Positions 53,159 to 61,587 of a stretch of 64,000 bases of DNA are shown here, in pieces (position 1 is the first letter of the stretch; each line of letters begins with the position of its first letter). The stretch comes from Promethearchaeota archaeon (GTDB taxonomy: Archaea > Asgardarchaeota > Lokiarchaeia > Helarchaeales > RDOG01). Where the stretch lies: positions 186,001 through 250,000 of the forward strand of contig RDOG01000003.1 of NCBI GenBank assembly GCA_011365055.1, in the 5' to 3' direction. A program made the position numbers and the translations under genes. Under the pieces are notes generated by a model. That model had not been told where the DNA came from. It saw only the letters and a list, made by a program, of their open reading frames with translations, and made no database searches.

Positions 53159-54088
53159 ATGAGTCAAGTTTCTTCTTATTATGATGTTAAGGATGATGGT
53201 GAGTTAATAGAAACTCCTGTTTCGGGTTTATTAAAAGATATTTTAACCCCAGAGATGGTAGTTCTTGTAGTTAATGATATTACAAAAAAAATTTGGCTCT
53301 GGAAAGGTTCCAATGCTAAAGTTAGAAAAAAATTCATTGCTGCTCGCAAATCCCAAGATTTGAGGGGTGAAAAAGGTCTATCATATAAAGTGGAATCAAT
53401 AGATCATGGTGATGAGCCAGATGAATTCATACAAATGATAGGAGGTCCCGTTGCAGCAAGTGCGCCAGAGGTTATTGAGGAATTAAATTCATTTGTTCAA
53501 GATCAACCTGCTTCTACTAAACCTCCAAAACCAGTTCAGCCCGCGCAACTTGCGCCGAGCTTTCAACCAGCTTATTCTCCACCACCACCAAATAATGAAC
53601 CTGCTCCGTTTCACCCGCCTGCACCAGTTCAACCATCATCTTTTATAGAGATACCGAAACCAATACAACCAACTATCCCCTCACCTGAAAAACCTTCAGT
53701 ACAAGAATCAATACCTCAACAGACAGTAACTTCTTCTGATATCAATGCTTCAATTCAAAGCTTAAACGTTGAGGAATCAGTCAAGAAGATTTTAGTTCGT
53801 ATTCAAGCACTACAAGTTCCAGCAGCTTTTCAGAGGGAGCTTATATGTATTGGACCTTATGTTTTTAGCCAGATTGAAAGCAAGAAATCATTTCTTGGAA
53901 AAGAAACTGTAGAATATAAATTCGAGTTAATGTCAGATTTGCCTGAAGGCGAATTCTTAGCTAATAATTACATACCTCGTTTATTAATAAATGAAGGAAG
54001 AGTTATGGGAATTGAATTATTAAAAACTGGAGAAGATATAAGTCCTGGAACGCAATTAGAGGCCTTCAAAATAAGATTTCAAAAATAA
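53159..54088 (+). CDS. Single gelsolin-domain protein with proline-rich linker
   Basis: The 309-residue protein has one gelsolin-like domain (about residues 15-95): VVLVVNDITKKIWLWKGSNA, a helix KVRKKFIAARKSQDL and YKVESIDHGDEPDEF, the standard order of a gelsolin repeat. Residues about 115-190 are Pro-rich with a PPPP block; residues about 195-309 form a separate alpha/beta domain of unknown type (VQ-rich helix, YKFELMSDLPEGEF). Gelsolin domains bind and remodel actin, and Asgard gelsolins are known. The ATG at 53159 lies just after an upstream near-copy of the same nine bases. Confidence 0.8.
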   Translation: MSQVSSYYDVKDDGELIETPVSGLLKDILTPEMVVLVVNDITKKIWLWKGSNAKVRKKFIAARKSQDLRGEKGLSYKVESIDHGDEPDEFIQMIGGPVAASAPEVIEELNSFVQDQPASTKPPKPVQPAQLAPSFQPAYSPPPPNNEPAPFHPPAPVQPSSFIEIPKPIQPTIPSPEKPSVQESIPQQTVTSSDINASIQSLNVEESVKKILVRIQALQVPAAFQRELICIGPYVFSQIESKKSFLGKETVEYKFELMSDLPEGEFLANNYIPRLLINEGRVMGIELLKTGEDISPGTQLEAFKIRFQK

Positions 54089-54267
54089 TTCGCATTATTT
54101 CTTTTTATCTAATAATTATTAGATGGTTTATTGTCAAAAATTAATTACAGTGATTATTTTTTATTTGAAATATCTAAAATCATATCAGAACAAAAAACTT
54201 TTATCTTTGAAAATACAAAGAATCAATAAATAAATAAAAGAAAAATAAATAATAGAGGAGATAAAAG

Positions 54268-54459
54268 ATGTCATCACATCAATTATTTGATTTTGCTATA
54301 AAAAAGGGCAATTATTATGTTGAATTGGCTGAAAGTCATTTAAAAAGTAATGAACCAAAGAAAGCAAAAGAATTATTATTACAAGCAGCAGAATGGTTTA
54401 AAAAAGGCGGAGATATGGAAATGTCTGATTTATGTAAACAAAAAGCTGCTACACTTTAA
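54268..54459 (+). CDS. Small helical-hairpin protein (TPR/MIT-like)
   Basis: The 63-residue protein contains two or three amphipathic helices: LFDFAIKKGNYYVELAESHL, EPKKAKELLLQAAEWFKKGG and EMSDLCKQKAATL. The AxxxKGxYY...A..LLLQAAEWF spacing resembles a TPR or MIT hairpin and the repeats in the protein at 22677-23717. The ATG follows a strong GAGGAG site, so it is very probably expressed. Its position after the gelsolin-domain gene may be meaningful but nothing more can be said. Confidence 0.7.
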   Translation: MSSHQLFDFAIKKGNYYVELAESHLKSNEPKKAKELLLQAAEWFKKGGDMEMSDLCKQKAATL

Positions 54460-54482
54460 AAATTAATTTTTAAAATCATTCA

Positions 54483-54680
54483 TTATTTTAACTCAATTTT
54501 GCATGTTGGGCAATAATTAAGTTTCATTGTATTTATTATCAAATTACATTTTGGACATTTTTTAGTAATAAAAGGTTTTGTTTTCTTTCCAATTGTCTTT
54601 TCACCGCAATTTGGGCAAAATGCACTAATACTTGGAATTTCTGCTTTGCATTTTTTACATTTCAATACTTTCTTCTCCAT
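54483..54680 (-). CDS. Small double zinc-ribbon protein
   Basis: The 65-residue protein has two zinc ribbons built from CKKC...CPNC and CPKC...CPTC, separated by a basic linker (KKTKPF). Such small proteins often bind RNA or DNA or partner proteins. ATG 54680. It is 30 nt downstream of the roadblock gene's 3' end on the same strand order, but has its own upstream region. No specific family recognised. Confidence 0.75.
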   Translation of the reverse strand: MEKKVLKCKKCKAEIPSISAFCPNCGEKTIGKKTKPFITKKCPKCNLIINTMKLNYCPTCKIELK

Positions 54681-54710
54681 AAATATAAAAAAAGTTTACG
54701 TTTAAACCAT

Positions 54711-55559
54711 CTATTCTTCTGGCTCTTCCCACCCCAGCACTTTTAGAGCCTCTAATACCGCATCTTTGTCAGAAATCTTAAAAACATCCTCATCATCATC
54801 ATGTCCTGCTACTGGAACAAATTGACTTGGAGCTGGAGTTGGTCCTTGTTGGAAGGGCGTGTATGTGGGTCTAGGTGCTGCCTCTTTAGGTTTTAATGCT
54901 TCCATCAACGAACTCTCATTAACTTGACTTGGTTGACGTGGTGTTTCTTCGCTTGCACCTAAATGTTGGAGTGCGTCAAAGAGAGCACTTTTATCAAAAC
55001 CTACTTCTTCTTGTTGAGGTGCTGCCTCATAAGACATTGGTTCACTGTATTCTTGAGGTTGTTCGTATTCAGGTTGATAACTGATTGTAGTTGGAGGTTC
55101 TAGGGGTGTTAAATCTGGTTGTTCCACCAGTTCTATTTCAGGTTGAGGAATTGGTGTTGGATATTCTTCTAAAACTTCAGTTCCTAAAGTTTTTGCTACT
55201 TTATTGCTGAACCGATGTAAAAGGGCTAAATAATAACCCATACGTGATAATTTCTTGCAAGATCCTACTACCATGTGAAGTGCACCAGCTTGCGTTAAAA
55301 TCGTATATCCATCATCCCCGCGAACAATTATCTCTTTTAAGCCCCCGTGACGTAATTGTTTTAATGTTGTTTCACCAAGATTTACTAGTGCTGCACTAGC
55401 AGCCGAGTAAACGTCCGCATCAACTTCAGAATTAACTGCACATGCAATTCTTAAGCCTTCACGAGTAATAACTGCACATGCTTCAAGTTCAGTCCTCGCC
55501 TCTAATTTTTTTAACAAATCTGTTAATTTATCAGCAGCTTCAGTCGGAATCTCACTCAT
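54711..55559 (-). CDS. Roadblock/LC7-domain protein with Pro-rich tail and repeated short motifs
   Basis: The 282-residue protein has an N-terminal roadblock domain (about 5-125; LEACAVITREGLRIACAV, YSAASAALVNLGETTLKQL, IIVRGDDGYTILTQAGALHMVVG). Roadblock domains dimerise and regulate small GTPases; Asgard genomes hold many. A long Pro/Gln/Glu-rich tail carries three similar helical motifs: SALFDALQHLG, SSLMEALK and DAVLEALKVLG at the very end. ATG 55559 is preferred over GTG 55568. The repeats suggest several docking points for one partner. Confidence 0.85.
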   Translation of the reverse strand: MSEIPTEAADKLTDLLKKLEARTELEACAVITREGLRIACAVNSEVDADVYSAASAALVNLGETTLKQLRHGGLKEIIVRGDDGYTILTQAGALHMVVGSCKKLSRMGYYLALLHRFSNKVAKTLGTEVLEEYPTPIPQPEIELVEQPDLTPLEPPTTISYQPEYEQPQEYSEPMSYEAAPQQEEVGFDKSALFDALQHLGASEETPRQPSQVNESSLMEALKPKEAAPRPTYTPFQQGPTPAPSQFVPVAGHDDDEDVFKISDKDAVLEALKVLGWEEPEE

Positions 55560-55772
55560 AATTATCACATCTTTAATAATAAATTATGTATGTTTTTCAT
55601 ATTAAAGGATTAATACAATATACATAAATTTACTTTCAATATCTAGAAATAATTTTTTTGTTTATTAACTTTAATTCTATAAAATCAAATAAAAATGCGA
55701 ATTAAAAACCGAGATTTACCACTAATTAAGACTGCAAAAAGAAAAGAAAATTAAATTTTCACGAAAATTTTA

Positions 55773-56513
55773 TTATACTTCTGCTCTAGGCATAACAATA
55801 ATGCCTTGTTTACTTATTTCTAATGGATATCTCTTTAATGAATGGGCAGTTCCTCTTACTTTTCGAACAATCAATGATCTTTTAAGTTCTCCTGCTTCCT
55901 CATCCAGAAACAATAATATAACGCCTTGTGCAATAAATTCTTCAATCCCATATCGAGTAAAAACGTTATTTGCAGGGATCTCAGATGTCATGAGTGAAGT
56001 ACACTTAATTTCTCTTAATAATGCACTTAATCTAAATATTGCGGTTCTAATATTAATGGTTCCTTCAAATTGCATTCCTAAGCCTGCAATAGAGTCAATC
56101 ACTACTCTTTTTGCCCCAATTTCTTTTGTTGTTCGATAAATTTCTTGAGCTAAAATATTCACGTCAAATCCTCTTCTCAAAGCAAACTTTTCACCTGTTG
56201 GTAATCCTGCTTTACTTGAAGCTGCATCAATTATTGCAAATTTCCTTTCTTCTTCTAGTTTCCTAAGGTCCCAGCCGAAATTTTGAGCCTCGCTTCTTAA
56301 TTCGTTAGGCATTTCTTCTAAAGTCACAAAAATACCTGGCTCATCGTATTTTACAGCTCCATTGAAAAGATATTGCATGCACATTATGGTTTTTCCAGTT
56401 CCTGCCCCACCGGTTACGAGAATGTTTTGTCCTGTAAGAAATCCTCCATGTAAAATATCATCCAAACCTGGAATTCCAGTTTCAACTCTTGCATTAGCCA
56501 TAAAATTCACCAT
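55773..56513 (-). CDS. KaiC/RadA-like single-domain ATPase
   Basis: The 246-residue RecA-superfamily protein has IPGLDDILHGGFLTGQNILV, Walker A GGAGTGKT near residue 36, LEEMPNEL, Walker B RVVIDSIAGLG near residue 140 and a C-terminal RGTAHSLKRYPLEI. This is the archaeal KaiC-like family, proposed to act in signalling. It overlaps the Lrp-type gene by one base (TAATG), so the two are co-transcribed and probably linked in function. The start may be ATG 56513 or the ATG four codons later; both have possible ribosome binding sites. Confidence 0.9.
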   Translation of the reverse strand: MVNFMANARVETGIPGLDDILHGGFLTGQNILVTGGAGTGKTIMCMQYLFNGAVKYDEPGIFVTLEEMPNELRSEAQNFGWDLRKLEEERKFAIIDAASSKAGLPTGEKFALRRGFDVNILAQEIYRTTKEIGAKRVVIDSIAGLGMQFEGTINIRTAIFRLSALLREIKCTSLMTSEIPANNVFTRYGIEEFIAQGVILLFLDEEAGELKRSLIVRKVRGTAHSLKRYPLEISKQGIIVMPRAEV

Positions 56514-57016
56514 TATACTCCTAATAATTCTTCTCCCTTTATTAATTTTTTAATATTCCATACATTAATTTCTAAAATATCTGGGTCTTTTTTTAATTCC
56601 GTTAAAATATTTTCCATTTCTTTGATAGTTTTTGAGATCAATAATAAATATATGCTGTGATCTTCACCAATTCCTAAAAATTTTACATTATAATCATATT
56701 TTTTAATCAAATTATCGGATATTTCTTTAGATTTTTTAATAGTAATGTCTTGGACGATATGTCCACCTACTACAATTCTAATAAATCGTTGTTGATCAAA
56801 ACCAAGTTTTTTAATTGATGTTAAAATTGAAAATTTTTTAATTATTCCAGTATCTCTTAATTTTTTTACTCGAAAATGAATAGTAGTATCTGGAACATCA
56901 AGTTCTTTAGCAATTTTTGTAAATGCTTTTCTAGAATCTTCACTAAGACGTTCTAATATTTTCTCATCTAGATCTGATAATTCAGCTTTGTTTTCATCAT
57001 TTATGGAATCCTTCAT
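56513..57016 (-). CDS. Lrp/AsnC-type transcription regulator
   Basis: The 167-residue protein has an N-terminal HTH (about 14-62; LSDLDEKILERLSEDSRKAF, AKELDVPDTTIHFRVKKL, GIIKKFSI) followed by an RAM-like ligand or oligomerisation domain. It is the first gene of a two-gene unit with the KaiC-like ATPase. Lrp-type proteins often sense amino acids; the effector here is unknown. ATG 57016. Confidence 0.88.
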   Translation of the reverse strand: MKDSINDENKAELSDLDEKILERLSEDSRKAFTKIAKELDVPDTTIHFRVKKLRDTGIIKKFSILTSIKKLGFDQQRFIRIVVGGHIVQDITIKKSKEISDNLIKKYDYNVKFLGIGEDHSIYLLLISKTIKEMENILTELKKDPDILEINVWNIKKLIKGEELLGV

Positions 57017-57290
57017 AATTCAAGACCGTTATCCTTTTATAATAAATCAATATACCCCAAATTTTGTCAAAAGTTTATCCAATGATTTACATCAATTCAT
57101 AAAGATAGTCGTAAATAGTAACATTTACTATAAAATTTATTAATAAATACTATATTGCGAATTATTTTTAAAAATTCCTAAAAATTAAGAATTTCTCAAT
57201 ATCTAATTTTGAGTTAAAATTTAAAAATTAAAAAGTAATTTTTTTTTTTTAATTTTAAGGAAAAATGGAAGACCTAAAATCCATTGAGAT

Positions 57291-57713
57291 TCAGGACCTT
57301 AATATTGGAGGCATTCCATAAAATGAAACCCAAGCTAATGTATTCACAATTGTCCAAATAAAAATCCAAACAAAAATAAAGGCACCTACGCCCTCCATCA
57401 GGATTTTTGATTTTCCTCCAAGTTTTTCATCATATTTTAATAATTTCCATGTGACTAGAAAATAACCAAGATACATTAGCCAACAAGAACCGACAGAAAT
57501 GCTTTGGGCAAAAAATGTAAAACCAAAATTAACATAAGTATACATCTGTATTGTACCAAATATAGAACAAACGATGGATGAAATTACACCCATCATAAGT
57601 TTATGAACATATACTTTATCTTTTAATGGTGCGTTTTTATATTTAATTACGATAGTACTTAAAAAACCTTCCGATTTTTTAATTTGTTTTTCTATTGGCT
57701 TTCTCTGACTCAT
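57291..57713 (-). CDS. EMC6/Rab5IP-like small membrane protein (tentative)
   Basis: The 140-residue protein has a basic N-terminus, the helix VHKLMMGVISSIVCSIFGTI, a second hydrophobic region (GFTFFAQSISVGSCWLMYLGYFLV), a charged loop (KYDEKLGGKSK) and a final helix (MEGVGAFIFVWIFIWTIVNTLAW). Length, helix order and the last helix (GGLFTYVLFWTF in human EMC6) resemble the EMC6/Rab5IP family, whose members help insert membrane proteins. The similarity is by eye and modest; an unrelated three-helix protein is the alternative. ATG 57713. Confidence 0.4.
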   Translation of the reverse strand: MSQRKPIEKQIKKSEGFLSTIVIKYKNAPLKDKVYVHKLMMGVISSIVCSIFGTIQMYTYVNFGFTFFAQSISVGSCWLMYLGYFLVTWKLLKYDEKLGGKSKILMEGVGAFIFVWIFIWTIVNTLAWVSFYGMPPILRS

Positions 57714-57939
57714 TAAATTTCTCTCAAAGTAATGATTCTCTTTTTGATATATCTAAATTCACTTTTAATTATAAGTCATAAGTCATAGGGTTTTTATAAT
57801 TTGATATTTGAATGAAGAATATGAAACTTATACGTTTCCCTTTAAGAAAATTTTCTATTAATCCAAATTCCAATTATTTATTAAATAAAAAAATTTAATC
57901 TTTTCATAAATATTTCAAAGTTCATAGAAGGATTATTTA

Positions 57940-60018
57940 ATGTTTAAGACAGTTCTTTCCAATTTTACAATTCATGCATTAGTCTCAGAAATTTCAAGTA
58001 AAATAATTAATGGGTGGATACAACAAATCTACCAATTACAAGAAAATCAAATATTTATATTTAGAATAAGAACAAAATCAAGCGGTACATTGTCATTATT
58101 AGCGCAACCTGGAATTAGGATACATTTAACAAGTTATGAGAGGGAAAAACCAAAAATTCCTACTAAATTTTGTATGAATGTTTTGAGAAAAAACTTAAAG
58201 AATTTAAGAGTTCTTGATTTTTATCAATTCAATTTTGATAGAATATGCGTGTTAGAACTTGGAAGGATTAATTGGGAAGAAGAAAAGGAAATTAGAGAAA
58301 CTCAATTTAAAATAGTCTTCGAATTTTTTAAATATGGGACTTTAACAGTATTGAATAATAAAGATATTGTTAGTTCTTCTCTGCAATATAAACAAATGAG
58401 AGATAGAAGAGTAATTCCAAATCGCCCCTATGATTTTGCGCCTTCAAGAGGTTATAATTTCTTAAAGATAACAAATGAGGACCTCAAGAAAATTTTTCAG
58501 GATAATGAGAAGGAAATAATTCATATATTATTGAGCAATTTAAACATTGGACCCGTCTATTCGGAAGAAATTTGCTTGCGATCAGGGATCAAAGATATGA
58601 AGAGGATGGGTTCAAGTTTAACTAATGAAGAAATAAATAATATTTTTGAAAATATACAAATTCTTAGAAATTTAATTATAGAAAATGAATATTCTCCGCA
58701 AGTAATAAAAAAAGATGGCGAATTTATTGATATCACCCCCATTAAATTAGTTTATTACAATAAATCGGAATACGAAATCATTGATAAACAACCACCCACT
58801 AATGATGTTGTTGATGAATTTTATAGTTCTCGAGAAAAAACAATTGAACACAAGGAAATTTTGGAAACTCAAGGTGAAAAACATACAAAATTTACAAAAA
58901 CACAAAAAATTATAGATGAACAGAGAAAAAAAATCCAAGACATGAAGGAATCCATTGAAAAATATCGTAAATATGGTGATTTAATATATCAATATTTCAC
59001 ACTAATCGAAGAATTATTAAAGACAATTAATGATGCCAGACAAAGTAATATAGAATGGGATGAAATTATAAATAAAATAGAAGAAGGAAAAGGAAAAGAA
59101 ATACCTGCTGCCCAAATTGTAAAAAAGATCATCCCTAATGAAGCATTATTACAATTAAATTTAAATGATGAAACAGTTTCAGTTGATTTTAGATATTCCG
59201 CCTCGGAATTGGCTGAGAAATTTTATCGTAAATCTAAAAAAGCAAAATCTAAACTTAAAGGTGCTGAAAATGCTTTAATAGAAACTCAAAAGAAATTAGA
59301 TAAAGTCAAAATCGAAGTTGAAGAAGCACAAAAATTAAAATCAGAAACTATTAAAAAGAAAAGAAAGAAAAAATGGTATGAAACTTTTCATTGGACTCGC
59401 TCATCAGATGATTTTTTAATAATTGGTGGAAAAGATGCAAAAACTAATGAAATTTTAATAAAAAAACATAAAGAAAAGGATGATATTTTTGTCCATGCTG
59501 TTTTTCATGGAGCAAGCTCAGTCATAATTAAAACTGGGGGGAAGCCCGTGCCAGAAAGAACATTACATGAAGCAGCTGGAGTATCTATTTCTTATTCTTC
59601 TGCTTGGAAATCAAATTTTTCTTCTGCAGATGCTTATTGGGTTACTTCTGACCAAGTTAGTTTTACTCCTCCAACTGGCGAGTACTTAGAAAAGGGTTCT
59701 TTCATAATACGTGGAAAAAAAGAACCTTTAAATGATATTGCATTGGAAATCAAAATTGGTTTTATTTACGAAAAGGAGCATGCAATTCCTGTCATGGGTA
59801 TAGGCGATTCTCTTATTAATAAAGCAAAATTTATTGTGACTATAAGACCAGGTGAATTGAAAAGTTCAGATATTTCAAAACAGATAAAAAAATATTGGTT
59901 AGAAAAAATCAAAGAAAAAAATGATGAATCAGCAAATTTAAAAGTAAAAAATATAAAAATTGAAGAAATTCAACAACTTATTCCCAGTGGAAAGGCTCAA
60001 ATATTCTTTGATAAATAA
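57940..60018 (+). CDS. rqcH: NFACT-family ribosome quality-control factor (RqcH/NEMF homologue)
   Basis: The 692-residue protein has an NFACT-N domain (MFKTVLSNFTIHALVSEI, with VIPNRPYDFAPSRG), a long central coiled coil (about 300-460) and an NFACT-R domain (WYETFHWTRSSDDFLIIGGKDAKTNE, FVHAVFHGASSVII). It binds stalled large ribosomal subunits and, in relatives, directs tailing of nascent chains. Length and order fit archaeal members. ATG 57940. It starts a plus-strand run that continues to the end of the window. Confidence 0.93.
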   Translation: MFKTVLSNFTIHALVSEISSKIINGWIQQIYQLQENQIFIFRIRTKSSGTLSLLAQPGIRIHLTSYEREKPKIPTKFCMNVLRKNLKNLRVLDFYQFNFDRICVLELGRINWEEEKEIRETQFKIVFEFFKYGTLTVLNNKDIVSSSLQYKQMRDRRVIPNRPYDFAPSRGYNFLKITNEDLKKIFQDNEKEIIHILLSNLNIGPVYSEEICLRSGIKDMKRMGSSLTNEEINNIFENIQILRNLIIENEYSPQVIKKDGEFIDITPIKLVYYNKSEYEIIDKQPPTNDVVDEFYSSREKTIEHKEILETQGEKHTKFTKTQKIIDEQRKKIQDMKESIEKYRKYGDLIYQYFTLIEELLKTINDARQSNIEWDEIINKIEEGKGKEIPAAQIVKKIIPNEALLQLNLNDETVSVDFRYSASELAEKFYRKSKKAKSKLKGAENALIETQKKLDKVKIEVEEAQKLKSETIKKKRKKKWYETFHWTRSSDDFLIIGGKDAKTNEILIKKHKEKDDIFVHAVFHGASSVIIKTGGKPVPERTLHEAAGVSISYSSAWKSNFSSADAYWVTSDQVSFTPPTGEYLEKGSFIIRGKKEPLNDIALEIKIGFIYEKEHAIPVMGIGDSLINKAKFIVTIRPGELKSSDISKQIKKYWLEKIKEKNDESANLKVKNIKIEEIQQLIPSGKAQIFFDK

Positions 60019-60112
60019 CTGAAAAATATGATTGCGTTTTAAAAAACTTTTTATTTTACTGATTATTGTTAAGAATTGAGACCAATATTCAAAAAATTTT
60101 GGATGTCAAAAT

Positions 60113-60691
60113 ATGTCAAAAAGCATAAAAGTAAAAGAAGTCGCATCAGAAGAGAATTTTTTTCTAAAATCCAACGATAAGATTATTGATGCTGCTAAAA
60201 TGATGAAAGAAAATAACATTTCTTCAGTAATAGTGATTTCAGATGAATTTTATCCTATTGGATTGATAACAGAACGTGATATTATTCAAAGAATTGTTGC
60301 TGAAGAAAAAGATCCATCCAAGGAAGAATTAAAGGCTCACATGAGTTCTCCGGTTTTAAAAATAGATCCTGATGCTGAATTGGTTGAAGCAATGAAAAAA
60401 ATGATCGACAATAAAGTAAAAAGACTTGTTTTGATAAAAGATAACGAATTAGAGGGTATGATTTCATATAGCGATATCATTAAAGTAAGTCCCGATTTGT
60501 TAGAAATAATTTATAATAAATCTAAAGTCGAAGATATACAAGAATTTGAATCTGAAGAAGATGAGGACGAAGTTGACGAAGATTTTGATGAAAATATTTC
60601 CGGCATATGTGAGATATGTGGTGAAGAAAGCGATAACTTAAAAGAAAACGAAGAAGGTCTCTTTGTTTGTGAAGAATGTCTAGAAGATTAA
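60113..60691 (+). CDS. CBS-domain pair with acidic linker and zinc-finger tail
   Basis: The 192-residue protein has two CBS domains (about 10-65, 72-130; IIDAAKMMKENNISSVIVI, AMKKMIDNKVKRLVLI), a very acidic linker (EEDEDEVDEDFDE) and a C-terminal CEICGEESDN...FVCEECLE zinc finger. CBS pairs bind adenosine nucleotides. The zinc tail is the kind found in several archaeal CBS proteins. It precedes another CBS gene by 31 nt. No enzyme domain is attached. Confidence 0.88.
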   Translation: MSKSIKVKEVASEENFFLKSNDKIIDAAKMMKENNISSVIVISDEFYPIGLITERDIIQRIVAEEKDPSKEELKAHMSSPVLKIDPDAELVEAMKKMIDNKVKRLVLIKDNELEGMISYSDIIKVSPDLLEIIYNKSKVEDIQEFESEEDEDEVDEDFDENISGICEICGEESDNLKENEEGLFVCEECLED

Positions 60692-60722
60692 CTAATATTT
60701 TTTTGATATTTTGGTGTTTTAA

Positions 60723-61532
60723 ATGAAAGTCTCTGAAATAATGCAAACTGAATTGAGAGATATTTCTATTGATAAAGATAGAATGATAAGTGATGCATTG
60801 GATATTATGAATAAGTATAAATCAAGCGTACTTATTGTAACAAATAGGGGAAAACTTGTCGGTATTGTTACTGAGCATGATATTGCAGATAGGTTAGGAT
60901 CATCAAGAGCTGGTAAATTAAAAGCCTCTAGTTTACATGTATCATCAGTAATGGAATCAGTAAAACCAATCTCTCCAGAAAGTGATGTTGAGTATGCTGC
61001 CCAAAAGATGTATGAGGTAAAATTAAATGGGATACCAATTGTAAAAGATGATAAATTGGTCGGTTTAGTTACTTATAATGAATTAACAAAGCTTTGTGAA
61101 AAAGTAAAAACTATTCCTGTGGAGAAAATAATGAGCAAATACCCTAAGACCATCTCCCCTGAAGATAGATTGGTACATGCTAGAAATGAAATGTTTGAAA
61201 AGAATATATCTGTGTTACCTGTTATAGACCCAAATGGCAGAATAATGGGAATATTATCGATTGGTATGATTGCAAGGGCATTTGCAGAATTTCGAGAATC
61301 TGTTCCCGCTAAACATCAAGAAGAACGTTTAAGGTATATATTAGTTGGTGATGTAATGGAAGCAGAACCTCCAACGATTAAGCAAAATGAAGAAATTGGC
61401 GAAGCTGCGAGCTTGATGTTATCTGAAGGATTAAGAGGAATTCCAATTCTGGATGAAAAAGATACTTTTACGGGTATTGTAACCAAAACCGATATGATTG
61501 CATTAGTTAAAAACCAATTTCAAGTCGATTAA
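60723..61532 (+). CDS. Protein of four CBS domains
   Basis: The 269-residue protein is made of four CBS domains in two pairs (starting near residues 5, 75, 140 and 215; MISDALDIMNKYKSSVLIV, GIPIVKDDKLVGLVTY, KNISVLPVIDPNGRIMGI, GLRGIPILDEKDTFTGIV). It is a probable adenosine-nucleotide sensor. ATG 60723. It lies downstream of the CBS/zinc-finger gene with which it is probably co-expressed. Confidence 0.9.
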   Translation: MKVSEIMQTELRDISIDKDRMISDALDIMNKYKSSVLIVTNRGKLVGIVTEHDIADRLGSSRAGKLKASSLHVSSVMESVKPISPESDVEYAAQKMYEVKLNGIPIVKDDKLVGLVTYNELTKLCEKVKTIPVEKIMSKYPKTISPEDRLVHARNEMFEKNISVLPVIDPNGRIMGILSIGMIARAFAEFRESVPAKHQEERLRYILVGDVMEAEPPTIKQNEEIGEAASLMLSEGLRGIPILDEKDTFTGIVTKTDMIALVKNQFQVD

Positions 61533-61587
61533 TCTAATCATTTTTAAAAACTAAATTTATTTATTTGAAAGAGTGCATTCTTGATTA

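Noticed and set aside
57760..57790. Tandem TAAGTCAT words
   Set aside because: Only two copies of an 8-mer in AT-rich DNA, with no relation to a gene start.
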